A stretch of 64,000 nt of DNA from Archangium lipolyticum (GCF_024623785.1 NZ_JANKBZ010000003.1:372001-436000); one strand, 5' to 3'. Shown: positions 43,510 through 52,746, numbered from the stretch's first letter. Program-made: numbers and translations. The notes: a model not told the origin generated them from the letters alone.

Positions 43510-43598
43510 TCCGCCGTTCCCCGGCCGTTAGAAAATCCGAAGCCCCCGAGAAGAACGGGCCCGGTCCCGCCGTGCACTGGTGTATATCGCCCCGACTC

Positions 43599-44183
43599 AT
43601 GAGCCCCATCGACACGAAGGCCATGAGACGAGCAGGTCACCTCTTTGTCACATCCCTGATGCTGCTGGCGGGAGGAGAAGCACGCGCGAACGAGCTCACC
43701 GTGGGAGCAACCTCGTTCCTCTCTCTCGCCTCGCTGAGCTCCACGGCGACGCGCCTCACCCTGGATGTCGCCTGGCACCACACGCTGGGCCTGGGGGAGC
43801 GGCCGGAGGGCGTGCGGCTGACCGCGGGAGTCCGCGCGAGCACTCCGGGTAGCGCCGAGCTGCCGCTGGAGGGCTACGGACGCGTGGAGCTGGTGGCGCG
43901 AGTGGGGTCCTGGGTGCCAGCCCTGGGCCCCGAGGTAGGGGTGAGCGGCTTCACCCACCTGGACCGCTACAGCGAGAGCCCCGTCTATCCCCGAGGCGTT
44001 CTCGGGGTGGTGCAGGAGCACCAGGGGTACGTCTATGCCGGCCTCGCGCTCGCGCCCCTGCGCTTCCAGCTCGGGCGTTTCACCGTCAGCGCCGCGGAGC
44101 TGCAGGCGGCGACTCCCCTGAAGGACGTTGGCTCGGCCGTCCGCCTCCAGTTCGGCCTGCTGCACCTGGGAGGAACCCTCTGA
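43599..44183 (+). CDS. Putative outer-membrane or exported beta-rich protein (operon gene 1)
   Basis: A 194-aa exported protein: signal peptide MRRAGHLFVTSLMLLAGGEARA preceded by MSPIDTKA. The mature part alternates hydrophobic and polar residues (RLTLDVAWHHTLGL, GYGRVELVARVGSW, YVYAGLALAPLRFQLG), as in small beta-barrel or periplasmic beta proteins. It ends QFGLLHLGGTL. The last third resembles the end of the third gene of this operon (APLRF, VS-EL, GL-L), so the two are probably paralogues. Its stop overlaps the peptidase start (TGATG). Function unknown. Confidence 0.65.
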   Translation: MSPIDTKAMRRAGHLFVTSLMLLAGGEARANELTVGATSFLSLASLSSTATRLTLDVAWHHTLGLGERPEGVRLTAGVRASTPGSAELPLEGYGRVELVARVGSWVPALGPEVGVSGFTHLDRYSESPVYPRGVLGVVQEHQGYVYAGLALAPLRFQLGRFTVSAAELQAATPLKDVGSAVRLQFGLLHLGGTL

Positions 44184-45205
44184 TGCGCACCGCGAGATAC
44201 CTTTCCCCTCTGGTGACGGCCATGGCCCTGTCGGCGGGCTGTGCCACCGAGTCCATCCCCCTCGACGAGGCACGCCTGTCCGGACTGCCCGAGCTCTCCG
44301 CCGCCGTGGACGAGGCGCGGCTGAAGCGCGTGGTGGACGAGCTGGTGGCCGCGCACCGGAGCGACAGGCCCCTGGACTGCACGCGGCTCGGCATTCCCAA
44401 CGCCACTCCCGACCACCTCTTCTGCCACCACACGCGGGAGAAGGCGCGTGAGTACATGCACCGCGAGCTCCAGGAGATGGGCTACACCGTGAACGACCAG
44501 GTGTCGCGAGACGGTGAGCTCGACATCGCCAACGTGGTCGCGGAGAAGCGGGGCACGCGCTACCCGGACGAGATCGTGCTGGTGGGCGCGCACTACGACG
44601 CCTTCTACGCGGGGGCCGATGACAACTCCACCGGGGTGGCCGCGGTGCTGGAGCTGGCGCGCATCCTGTCGTCCCACTCCTTCGAGCGGACCGTGCGCTT
44701 CGTGGGGTTCGACCTGGAGGAGCTCGGCCTGGTGGGGAGCACCCGGTACGTGAACGAGCAGGTGAAGGACGAGAACGTGGTGGCCGCCCTCATCCTCGAC
44801 AGCATCGGCTACCGCGACACCACGCCCGGCTCGCAACAGGGAGTCCCACCGCTCTCCTTCCCCTCGGCGGCGGACTTCATCCTCGCCACCACCAACGCGC
44901 ACTCCTCGCGGCAGGCCGACGAGATGTGGGCCCTCAACCAGCGTCTGGGACTCACCCGGATGATGACGCTCGGCGCGCCGGGCCAGGGCAACGGACCGGC
45001 GACGGGAGACCTCATGCGCAGCGATCACGCTCCCTTCTGGCTGGCCGGCAAGCCGGCGATCTTCCTCGGAGACACGGCCGATCTGCGAAGCCCCCACTAC
45101 CACCGGCCCACGGATACGCCCGACACCCTCGACACCGCCTTCGTCGCCGAGGTGGTGAGGCTGTCGGCCGTGTCGCTCGCCTACTGGGCGGGAGGTGTCC
45201 GATGA
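44183..45205 (+). CDS. M28 family zinc aminopeptidase lipoprotein
   Basis: A 340-aa lipoprotein (YLSPLVTAMALSAGCATE) with an M28 peptidase domain. Zinc ligands are visible: VGAHYDAFYAGADDNSTG (His and bridging Asp), FDLEELGLVGSTRYV (the Glu-Glu pair), LDSIGYRD (Asp), and SPHYHRPTDTPD (His). It should release N-terminal residues from peptides in the envelope. It is the middle gene of three overlapping genes and is flanked by two related exported proteins, which may anchor or assist it. Confidence 0.9.
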   Translation: MRTARYLSPLVTAMALSAGCATESIPLDEARLSGLPELSAAVDEARLKRVVDELVAAHRSDRPLDCTRLGIPNATPDHLFCHHTREKAREYMHRELQEMGYTVNDQVSRDGELDIANVVAEKRGTRYPDEIVLVGAHYDAFYAGADDNSTGVAAVLELARILSSHSFERTVRFVGFDLEELGLVGSTRYVNEQVKDENVVAALILDSIGYRDTTPGSQQGVPPLSFPSAADFILATTNAHSSRQADEMWALNQRLGLTRMMTLGAPGQGNGPATGDLMRSDHAPFWLAGKPAIFLGDTADLRSPHYHRPTDTPDTLDTAFVAEVVRLSAVSLAYWAGGVR

Positions 45206-45735
45206 AGGCGCTTGCGCTGGGGTCGCTGCTCGGTGCGCTGTACCTCCTCCCCTTCCGCGCCCATGCACAGGAGCCCGAGGCCCATCGGCTCTCGGTCTAT
45301 CTCCGGGGTGGCGTCTCGGCCGTGCTCGCCCCCTCGCGCGCCATGGGAGGACTGGGCGTTGGCGTGGGCGTGCGCGACGTGCTGAAGGACCGGTTCATCC
45401 TCCAGGCGGACGTGAGCTACCTCACGCTGCTCGGACACGTGGGCGAGGTGCGCCTGGGAGCGGGTGTGCAGCGAGGCGGCACCTGGTCGCCCGCGGCGCT
45501 CGCCACGGTGTCGGTGCTGATGGGGGATGCCCTGACCACGCGCACCGTGGACATTCCACGAACACCCCGAGGGCCGGCCGGAGCGCTCGGGGTGGTGCTG
45601 GCACCGCTGCGCTTCTGCTCGGACGCGGGCAGCTGCGTGTCGGTGTTGGAGCTGGGCGCGGGGTATGGGACGGACTTCGCCACCGCGGGCCCCTCCATCC
45701 AGGTGGGGCTGATGGAGCTGGCACTCGCCTTCTGA
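45202..45735 (+). CDS. Putative outer-membrane or exported beta-rich protein (operon gene 3)
   Basis: A 177-aa exported protein with signal peptide ALALGSLLGALYLLPFRAHA. The mature part has repeated amphipathic strands with Gly and Val (GGLGVGVGVRDVL, FILQADVSYLTLLGHV, EVRLGAGVQRGG), a barrel-like pattern. The segment VVLAPLRFCSDAGSCVSVLEL to VGLMELALAF aligns loosely with the C-terminus of the first operon gene, with an added cysteine pair. It starts with an ATGA overlap on the peptidase stop, so all three genes are translated together. Confidence 0.65.
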   Translation: MKALALGSLLGALYLLPFRAHAQEPEAHRLSVYLRGGVSAVLAPSRAMGGLGVGVGVRDVLKDRFILQADVSYLTLLGHVGEVRLGAGVQRGGTWSPAALATVSVLMGDALTTRTVDIPRTPRGPAGALGVVLAPLRFCSDAGSCVSVLELGAGYGTDFATAGPSIQVGLMELALAF

Positions 45736-45739
45736 AGGA

Positions 45740-46096
45740 CTACCCGGCGAGCAAACGGCCCACTTCCATGAGGAGTTGGTCGAGCTCGAAGGGCTTGCGC
45801 AGGAAGGCGGAGGGCTTGCAGTCCGGGGGGATGCTGGAGCGGGGCATGGCACTCATCAGGAGCACCGGCAGGTCCTGGTACGCGGGGTCCGCCCGGAGGG
45901 CCAGCAGCATCTCCCGCCCATCCATCACCGGCATCATGTAGTCGAGCAGGACGAGGTCGGGCCGTTTCTCGGCGATGCGCTTGAGGCCGTCCTTGCCGTT
46001 GCGAGCAACCAGGACGAGATAGCCCTCTTCGCTCAACAGATCCGTGAGCGCATCGGTGATGCCAACCTCGTCGTCCACCACGAGGAGGATCTTCAC
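45740..46096 (-). CDS. Single-domain response regulator
   Basis: A 118-aa stand-alone receiver domain: MKILLVVDDEVGITDALTD (acidic pocket), LVLLDYMMPVMDG (phospho-Asp), LLMSAMP (Ser) and AFLRKPFELDQLL (Lys). There is no output domain, so it acts by protein contact or as a phosphate sink. It starts 2 bp after the KaiC-like gene and is the last of three genes (histidine kinase, KaiC-like, regulator), which should work as one signalling unit. Confidence 0.93.
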   Translation of the reverse strand: MKILLVVDDEVGITDALTDLLSEEGYLVLVARNGKDGLKRIAEKRPDLVLLDYMMPVMDGREMLLALRADPAYQDLPVLLMSAMPRSSIPPDCKPSAFLRKPFELDQLLMEVGRLLAG

Positions 46097-46098
46097 GG

Positions 46099-47598
46099 CT
46101 ACCGGCTCCGCTTCTTGAGCAGGCCCTTGCGCTTGGACCGTGGCGGGTCCTCCACCTTCGCATTACCCGTCAGGATGGACTGGGCACTGTGGAAGGTGTC
46201 GGCGAGCTCGATCCCCTGGGAGGTGATGCGGAACTCCCGGAGGGAGGAGTCGTAGTCGCTATCACGCACCTTGACGATGGACAGCATCCGGTAGAGCTGC
46301 GAGCGCAGCTCCACGAAGCGCAGGAAGAGGATGTTCTCGACGAGGCTCGAGACACCACTGATCGGCAGCCTCACCTCGGAGGTGAACATGTCTTGCAGCT
46401 CGCTGGTGTACACCGTGGTGACGCCCAACACCCGCAGCTCATTGGTGAGCGCGGCCAGGAAGTGGCTGATGCGCTCGGGATGGGCGGCCGACTGCATGAA
46501 GCCGTCCACCCCGTCGATGAAGAGCCTCTTCACGCCCCGCTCGTGCACCGCCGCGAGGAGCTTGTTGCCGAGCCCATCGAGGATGCGCTCGGTGGGTGGA
46601 TACCACAGCATGTCGAAGACACCCTGGGCCTGCTTCTTCGCCAGATCGAGCCCCAGCGCCCGGGCCTTGAGGAAGATGCGCGGCGGCGTCTCGTAGAAGC
46701 CGAAGAGGAGGCCCGGCTCCGACTTGCTCGACTCGTCGAGGAACTGCAATCCGAACGTCGTCTTGCCCGCCCCGGTGGGACCGAAGAGGACGGAGGAGGA
46801 CGCGCACGGAAGGCCCCCCTTGAGCATCCGGTCCAGCTGGGCGATTCCCGTCGACACCCGCTCCGTCTTGCAGGGGTCCTCGCGGGACGGCTCCTGCAAG
46901 AGCGCCTCGATGCGCGGGAGCACCACGATGCCGTCGCGGGTGATTTGAAAGGCGTGGCCGCCGCGCAGGTAGCTGCTGCCCCGGAACTTCTTCACCTCCA
47001 GCTCGCGCTCCGCGCGCCGGCCCAGCCGGTTGTCGGTGAGCTCGAGCACGCCGTCCACCATGGTGTGCTCTGGCCCCACCGGCTCCGAGCTCGCGCTGGT
47101 GAGCAGCAGGATGGTGCAGCCGGCGAAGCTGGCGTGGATCTGCAGCTCGTGGATGAACTTCTTGAAGTCCTTCTTCGTCTCGGCGCTCTCCTCCACCGTC
47201 ACCAGGCCGTCCACCACGAGCAGGGTGGCCTTGCGCGCACGTACCTCGCGCCGGAGCACCTCCACGAGCCCCTTCAAACCGCCCCCTTCCAGCGTCGAGA
47301 AGGCGCTCAGGTAGGAGATCTGCTCGGGGATGCGTGACGCATCGTAGAAGGAGAGCGGCTCGAGGTTGAAGAGCAGGCGCTCGTGCGTCTCCGCCAGCAG
47401 CGTGGTGTAGAGGACGCGGCCTCCTTGCGCGGCATGATGGAAGCACATCTGGTTGGCGAGGATGGTCTTCCCCGCCCCGGGGCGGCCCTGGAACATGTAC
47501 ACGCCCCGGCGCAGGAAGCCGCCGTGCAGCACGAGGTCCAGGCCTGGTATCCCCGTGGGAACCCTGTCTTGGGGCCGCTCCGTCATCGGCTCGCGCAT
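46099..47598 (-). CDS. KaiC-like double RecA-domain ATPase
   Basis: A 499-aa protein with two RecA/KaiC domains. The first begins GIPGLDLVLHGGFLRRGVYM with Walker A GRPGAGKT at 38-45. The second begins TGIAQLDRMLKGGLP with Walker A GPTGAGKTT near residue 275. After each Walker strand the usual KaiC Glu-Glu pair is reduced to one Glu (LLAETHERLL, GFYETPPRIF). KaiC's Ser-Thr autophosphorylation pair is not obvious. KaiA and KaiB genes are absent, so this is a non-clock KaiC homologue linked to two-component signalling. GGAGG lies before the ATG at 47598. Confidence 0.9.
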   Translation of the reverse strand: MREPMTERPQDRVPTGIPGLDLVLHGGFLRRGVYMFQGRPGAGKTILANQMCFHHAAQGGRVLYTTLLAETHERLLFNLEPLSFYDASRIPEQISYLSAFSTLEGGGLKGLVEVLRREVRARKATLLVVDGLVTVEESAETKKDFKKFIHELQIHASFAGCTILLLTSASSEPVGPEHTMVDGVLELTDNRLGRRAERELEVKKFRGSSYLRGGHAFQITRDGIVVLPRIEALLQEPSREDPCKTERVSTGIAQLDRMLKGGLPCASSSVLFGPTGAGKTTFGLQFLDESSKSEPGLLFGFYETPPRIFLKARALGLDLAKKQAQGVFDMLWYPPTERILDGLGNKLLAAVHERGVKRLFIDGVDGFMQSAAHPERISHFLAALTNELRVLGVTTVYTSELQDMFTSEVRLPISGVSSLVENILFLRFVELRSQLYRMLSIVKVRDSDYDSSLREFRITSQGIELADTFHSAQSILTGNAKVEDPPRSKRKGLLKKRSR

Positions 47599-47628
47599 CC
47601 CGCCTTTCCTCCTTCCGTTCCGCTCAAA

Positions 47629-48798
47629 CTATCCATCACGCGGAAGTCTCACCGTGAAGGTCGTACCCTCGTTGACGCTCGACCGCACGCTGATCTTGCC
47701 GCCGTGCGCCTGCACGAGGTGGTAGGTGATGTGAAGGCCCAGGCCCATGCTGCGGCCTCCATCGGGCCGCGCATTGCGGCCCCGCTGAAAGGGCTCGAAC
47801 AGCCGGGGCAGATCCTCCGCGGGGATGGGAGCACCCCCGTTGTGCACCTCGAGCACCACGTCCCTTCCTTCTCCCCATGTCCGCACCCGGACGGGAGCCT
47901 CCTCGGGGGTGTGCTGTAGCGCATTGAGGACGAGGTTCTGCACCACCTGGGAGAGGCGGTCCGCGTCCCAGGCTCCCCGCCCGTCGCCGGAGCGCTCCAC
48001 CGCCACGTGACGCTCGGGCCGGGTGACGCGCACCTCGTCCACCACCTGGGCGACGAGGAGATGGAGGTCCACGGCCTGGCCGCGCTCCACCGCGATGCCG
48101 CCGCCCAGGCGGACACGGGTGAAGTCGAGCAGGTCGTTGATCATCCGGAGCGCCCGGTCCGAGGAAGAGAGGATGCGCTCGAACGAGCGGCGCTGCCGCG
48201 CCTCGAGCCCCGCCGCCTTGAGGCCGTGCGTCGCCGAGAGGCGGATGGCCTGGAGGGGATTGCGCAGATCGTGGCTGACGATGCCGATGAGCTGCTGCTC
48301 GAACTCGGCGCTCAGGCGCGTCTCCTCCATACGGCGAAGCGCTTCGGCCCGCTCGGCCTCGACACGCTTCTGCTCGCTCACGTCCCGGAAGAACACGGAC
48401 AGGCCCCCACTGCGGGTGGGATAGGCCCGGACCTCCGTCCATACGTCCAAGAGGGCGTGGCGCTCGACGAACAGCACCGGCACGTCCTCCTCCATGCACC
48501 GGTGGAGCTCCGTCCAGGACTTCGTGCCCGGGGCCGTCACTTCCGGCCAGACCTCCCAGAGCACGCGGCCCAGCAACTCGCCTGGGCTCCTGCGGGACAC
48601 CCGCGTCAGGCTCGGGTTGACGAGCGTGATGCGCCAGTCCTTGTCGAGAGCGAGGAAGGCGTCGCCCATGGACTCGAGGACTTCCGCCATCCGGGACGCC
48701 AGCACCTCGGCCTCCGTGACGGAGAAGGCGTCACCCACCTGTCCGGGACCTGCCACTGTCTCTGGGGCTGGGCTCTCCACGGGGATCCGCCATACCAC
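47629..48798 (-). CDS. PAS-containing soluble sensor histidine kinase
   Basis: A 389-aa cytoplasmic kinase without TM segments. Residues 35-150 are a PAS domain (LESMGDAFLALDKDWRITLV, GELLGRVLWEVWPE). The HisKA helix has IGIVSHDLRNPLQAIRLSA with the phospho-His. The ATPase domain shows LVLNALQHTPEE, EVHNGGAPIP and SMGLGLHITYHLVQAHGG. It opens the operon with the KaiC-like gene (30 bp downstream) and a single receiver gene, so the receiver is the likely phospho-target and the ATPase may modulate the kinase. Confidence 0.9.
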   Translation of the reverse strand: MVWRIPVESPAPETVAGPGQVGDAFSVTEAEVLASRMAEVLESMGDAFLALDKDWRITLVNPSLTRVSRRSPGELLGRVLWEVWPEVTAPGTKSWTELHRCMEEDVPVLFVERHALLDVWTEVRAYPTRSGGLSVFFRDVSEQKRVEAERAEALRRMEETRLSAEFEQQLIGIVSHDLRNPLQAIRLSATHGLKAAGLEARQRRSFERILSSSDRALRMINDLLDFTRVRLGGGIAVERGQAVDLHLLVAQVVDEVRVTRPERHVAVERSGDGRGAWDADRLSQVVQNLVLNALQHTPEEAPVRVRTWGEGRDVVLEVHNGGAPIPAEDLPRLFEPFQRGRNARPDGGRSMGLGLHITYHLVQAHGGKISVRSSVNEGTTFTVRLPRDG

Positions 48799-48884
48799 GA
48801 GCGCCCTCCCCTACAACCACAAGAGCCAGGGGAGTCCGGTCCCGGGCCCCGGAGCCCCGGCGAACTGTCGCGCGACGTACAGAC

Positions 48885-50075
48885 TCAGTGTTGCTCGGCG
48901 GGAGCTTTCACGAACCCCTTGCGCGCGACACGGAGTTGGAGCACCAGCGCCGTGACCGCCGTCACGGCCGCACAGAGACCGAAGGGGCGGAGCTCGAGGA
49001 AGTGCTGGAAGCGCGCGCGGCCGAGGATCTCATAGGCGAGCAACCCCATGAGCGTCCCGAGCCCCGGAGCGGCCAGGGCCCAGGCGAAGGTGGCCCGGGA
49101 GCGCAGCAGCAGGGCCGCGTCGAGCAGCAGGAAGAGCAGCGGCACGAGCATCACGAGGTTGTTGCGCCAGCCGAGCGGTGACAGGACGGCCGTGCAGTAC
49201 ACCGCGACCGCGGTCACGGCGAGCCGGCCGAGAGCGGCGTCGGTCCGGGCCAGGGCGGCGAGGAGCGCCGACAGCACGGTGGCGAGCGCGAGGCCGAGGC
49301 CCGCCGCGAGCAGCGTGTAGCGGGCACCATCCGCGGGAGAGAGGAACCAGCAGGCGATGCCGAAGACGCCCTGGTTCTGGTTGGCGCAGATGAGCGGGCC
49401 GGTCGAGTCCTCGAGCATCTTCCGCCAGGCGAGGATCTCACTCCAGGCGAACGAGGGCCCCAGGAAGAACACCGGGAGCAACAGCAGCGCGAGCCCGAAC
49501 ACCCCCACGGCGGCCACCCGCCGCCACTCCCGCGAGAAGACCGCCACGAGCGCGAGCAGGGCGAGCGGCGGCTTGAAGAGACACGCCACCGCCAGGAGGG
49601 CACCGGACGCGATGGGCCGTGCGCCCCGCAGGGCCTCGCTCTCGAGCGCCAGCCACAGGAGCAGCGTGTCGCAATTGCCGTAGAGGAACACCTGTTTGAT
49701 GAACGGGAGCGCCAGCACCACGACGAGCGCGTGCGCCCACCGGGGAAGCGTGCGCGGCATCATCGAGGCCCAGACGTGGAAGGCGCGCACGAGCACGGCC
49801 GCGTTGAGGAGCACCCAGGACCACCGGGCCACCGTCTCCGGCAGGGCCGCGAAGGGCGCGAAGAGGTACGCGGTCACGGGCGCGTACTTGTAGACCCAGG
49901 GGAGGTCCTCGTAGCGGTAGAGCGGCTGGCCGGCGAGCGCGTTCGCACCCGCCTTGTAGAAGACGGCCCAGTCCGCCTGCACCTGGAACACGACCGCGTG
50001 GAGCGCCAGGGCGAACACCCCGATCGACACGACGACCCACGCCGCGAGGGGCTTGCGCTCGCCAGCGTGGGTCAT
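48885..50075 (-). CDS. GT87-like (DUF2029) polytopic membrane protein
   Basis: A 396-aa membrane protein with about ten TM helices, starting MTHAGERKPLAAW then a first helix. The loop QADWAVFYKAGANALAGQPLYR is the hallmark of the DUF2029/GT87 polyprenyl-phosphate-mannose-type mannosyltransferases, with the acidic residue in the first external loop. YGNCDTLLLWLALES and SPLGWRNNLVMLVPL are further family-like blocks. It may transfer a sugar from a polyprenyl-phosphate donor to an envelope glycan. The start is the internal ATG at 50075 with GAGGAA upstream. No glycan genes are adjacent. Confidence 0.8.
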   Translation of the reverse strand: MTHAGERKPLAAWVVVSIGVFALALHAVVFQVQADWAVFYKAGANALAGQPLYRYEDLPWVYKYAPVTAYLFAPFAALPETVARWSWVLLNAAVLVRAFHVWASMMPRTLPRWAHALVVVLALPFIKQVFLYGNCDTLLLWLALESEALRGARPIASGALLAVACLFKPPLALLALVAVFSREWRRVAAVGVFGLALLLLPVFFLGPSFAWSEILAWRKMLEDSTGPLICANQNQGVFGIACWFLSPADGARYTLLAAGLGLALATVLSALLAALARTDAALGRLAVTAVAVYCTAVLSPLGWRNNLVMLVPLLFLLLDAALLLRSRATFAWALAAPGLGTLMGLLAYEILGRARFQHFLELRPFGLCAAVTAVTALVLQLRVARKGFVKAPAEQH

Positions 50076-50226
50076 CGGGTTCACGGGTTCCTCGGTGTCG
50101 GTACGGAGCACGGGCCGGTGAGTGCCACAAGCCCCGACCTCCACACAAGCCGCCCCATGTGTCCTTCCAAACGGGACGGGCGACCCTGTAGCAGGAGCGC
50201 CCGCCCCGGGGAAAGACCTCGTGCCG

Positions 50227-52554
50227 CTACTTCCGGATGAGCCCGCCGCTCACCACCAGGCCGTAATCGGCGTCCACCGCCGCCGTCTCGAGACGCGCGT
50301 CCTGGACGATCTCGTCACCCAGCACCTCGACCTTCCACGCACCGGCCGCGGGGTTCTGGAGGAAGACGTTCTCGACCGTGTCGACGGTGTTGGAGCTGCC
50401 GCCCGGCGTGGAGAAGTTGCCCGCGGTGAGACCGTTGTTGCCCCAGTACACCACCCCCGAGGGAGAGGTGACCCGCAGCGACAGGTCGTTCACGCGCGCA
50501 TGGGCCGCGCCCACCGTGCCCATGGGGTCCGTGTAGACGAGCGTGACGTTCAGCTCGGTCTGACCGGCGGTGACGTCGACGGTGTAGCTCTTGACGCCCA
50601 GGGGGGTGATGACGTCGGTCTCGTCGATGACGCTCGTCACCGGAGCGCGGGAGAGCAGGCGCTTGAGGTCGGACGTACCCCAGCCCTGCTTGTAGCGGTC
50701 GAGGTCGGCGTTGGTTCCGCCCGCCACCCAGTTGTAGCGCCACGCGTTGTTGATCATCAGCGCCTTGGCCGTGGCCATCTGCGGGCGGCTGGTGAAGACG
50801 TCGGTCTTGAGGCCGTGGCCGGCCCAGACGCCCTCGTGCCACATCTGGAAGAGCAGGCCGAAGTGGCCCGCCGTCTGCGGGGTGGCGGAGCTGGTGCCGC
50901 TGAACTCGGTGTAGCTGGTGTTGCTGGTGCCCGAAGCGCCCCGGACGGAGTCGTAGTAGAAGGACAGGTCCGGCTTGATGCGCCCATCCGCCGCCGGGCC
51001 GATGCTGCCACCGGAGCCCCAGTAGTCATCCGTGCGCGCCAGGGTGTTCCTGTGGCGCACGCCGCCCACCGAGACGATGTTCTTCGCCCACGCCTGCGGG
51101 CGCGAGTTCCGGGTGCCGGAGTTGCTCTGCGACTGAGTGCTGAGGATGGGGTGCTTGAAGAGGTAGTCGTCCACCTCGGCCGAGATGGTGGTGTACGAGG
51201 TCGTCAGCGCGCTGCCCACGCTGGACGTCTGGAAGACGGCGCGGTAGCGCCCGGCCGGATCCGTCAGCTCCTGGTTGATGGTGTAGCGGGACTTGGAGCC
51301 ACCGAACTGGGAGGACTCGCTGTAGAGGAAGAAGATGCCCTGGCCGCTCGGAATCAGGCCGCGCGCGCCCGCGTTCACGCCCTTGGCGAAGTTGTGGCTG
51401 TAGCAGCTGGTGCCGTGATAGCTGCTGCTCGAGGAGCTCGTGCTGTGGATGAGGGGGGCGGTGGACCACTCCTGGTGCGTGGTGAGCAGCTCGGTGTCGA
51501 AGATCTCCCCGCGCACGCCCTGCCCCGTCCAGCCCTTCAGCGTCTCGACGTAGTTGGCGCCGCCCGTCTCGCGGACGATGTCCATGTCCACCTCGCCGGG
51601 GCCACCCCACCGGTCGATGAACTGCACGTCGTTGGAGCGCGCCAGCGCCTGGAGCTGGGCCTGGGTGAGCGTCGCCTCGACGCGCAGGCCTCCCGGCTCG
51701 ATCAGCTCCACCTTGCCGCCCAGGCGCCGCACCTGCCGGGCCACGTCCGCCTGCCGCCGCTCCCCGCCCTCGCCGAGCATGATGGAGTAGCGCTGCTCCG
51801 GCTGGGCCGCCTTCAGGCCCACGAGCGACTCGCGCAGCTCACGCTCCAGCCGGTACTCCGGGTGGTAGGGGCCAATCCACCGCACGTAGGGCAGCTCCGC
51901 CACGCTCGCCCGCGAGCGCGCGCTCATCTCCACCAGGAAGGTGTGATCGGCGAGGAAGCGCAGCACCTTGCCGCCCTGGGCCTCGATGGCCTGACGGAAC
52001 TCGGGCAGCGGCGTCGCCAGGAACTGCACCAGGTGCAGGGTGTTGTCCGCGCTGGCCGCGAGCTCCGCGTTCGCGACGAGCCCGGCGTTCTGGAGCGGAT
52101 CGAACGAGGCATCCTGCAGGCGCACCACATAGCTCGTGGGACGCACGCGCCCGATGGCGGCGACTCCCTCCCGGCTGTAGGCGTAGTGGGGCTGACGGCC
52201 TCCGATGGGCAGCTCCTCCTCCCACGTGTAGAGCTCGACCGCCGAGCCGGACACGGGAACCGTCCGCAGGCCGTGAACGGGCTGGGAGGTGCGATGGAAG
52301 GCGAGCCCGGACCCGGTCACCAGCAGGTAGCGGCCCTCGGACGCCAGGGACGCGCCCTGCAGCGACTGGATGGCGGTGATGGCCGTCCGGGTCCCTTCGA
52401 GATCCACGACCCGCGCGGGCGAACGGGCGGCCTCCCGCTGGGCATCACCCTGTCCCGGTGCCGCGAGCACCGGCAACGGCGTGACGAGAGAGCAACCCAG
52501 GGCCAGGGCAAGAGGACGCCACATGCCCGCGGATCGTGAGAACACGCTTCGCAT
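50227..52554 (-). CDS. Secreted S8 serine protease, KP-43-like
   Basis: A 775-aa exported subtilase. The start at 52554 has AAGGAG 8 bp upstream and gives a signal peptide (PLALALGCSLVTPLPVLA). A long pro-region of some 300 residues precedes the catalytic domain. The triad is Asp in GEIFDTELLTTH, His in YHGTSCYSHNFAKG and Ser in FSGTSSATPQTAG. The catalytic domain is unusually rich in Ser/Thr. A C-terminal jelly-roll (TELNVTLVYTDPMGTVGAAH, LRVTSPSGVVYWGNN) matches the KP-43/kexin-like beta-sandwich. It likely digests extracellular protein in predation or feeding. Confidence 0.9.
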   Translation of the reverse strand: MRSVFSRSAGMWRPLALALGCSLVTPLPVLAAPGQGDAQREAARSPARVVDLEGTRTAITAIQSLQGASLASEGRYLLVTGSGLAFHRTSQPVHGLRTVPVSGSAVELYTWEEELPIGGRQPHYAYSREGVAAIGRVRPTSYVVRLQDASFDPLQNAGLVANAELAASADNTLHLVQFLATPLPEFRQAIEAQGGKVLRFLADHTFLVEMSARSRASVAELPYVRWIGPYHPEYRLERELRESLVGLKAAQPEQRYSIMLGEGGERRQADVARQVRRLGGKVELIEPGGLRVEATLTQAQLQALARSNDVQFIDRWGGPGEVDMDIVRETGGANYVETLKGWTGQGVRGEIFDTELLTTHQEWSTAPLIHSTSSSSSSYHGTSCYSHNFAKGVNAGARGLIPSGQGIFFLYSESSQFGGSKSRYTINQELTDPAGRYRAVFQTSSVGSALTTSYTTISAEVDDYLFKHPILSTQSQSNSGTRNSRPQAWAKNIVSVGGVRHRNTLARTDDYWGSGGSIGPAADGRIKPDLSFYYDSVRGASGTSNTSYTEFSGTSSATPQTAGHFGLLFQMWHEGVWAGHGLKTDVFTSRPQMATAKALMINNAWRYNWVAGGTNADLDRYKQGWGTSDLKRLLSRAPVTSVIDETDVITPLGVKSYTVDVTAGQTELNVTLVYTDPMGTVGAAHARVNDLSLRVTSPSGVVYWGNNGLTAGNFSTPGGSSNTVDTVENVFLQNPAAGAWKVEVLGDEIVQDARLETAAVDADYGLVVSGGLIRK

Positions 52555-52707
52555 CTCGGTAACTCCTTGGCTGTATGTGATTGGATCAGCGCGCCAGGAC
52601 AGAGCTGGAATCCGAGAAAGAGTTTCTAATGAAATATCCACCATCCGTCAATACCTGACGAACGTGGCGCGAATGATAATGGGGTTGCTCCTGCAACTTT
52701 ACATCAA

Positions 52708-52734
52708 CAGCGCCAGACACGGTGCCTGGCGCTG
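52708..52734 (-). terminator. Strong hairpin downstream of the SDR gene
   Basis: CAGCGCCAG (52708-52716) and CTGGCGCTG (52726-52734) form a perfect 9-bp stem with a 9-nt loop, just after the SDR stop on the minus strand. Only a weak TTGATGT follows instead of a T run. A second small hairpin (GTTGC-TCCT-GCAAC) lies beyond. Probably a terminator or RNA-stabilising hairpin. Confidence 0.5.
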
Positions 52735-52746
52735 ACGGACCCCGGT

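Noticed and set aside
46099-47598. Circadian clock kaiABC locus.
   Set aside because: Only a KaiC homologue is present with altered key residues; KaiA and KaiB are missing and the partners are two-component proteins.
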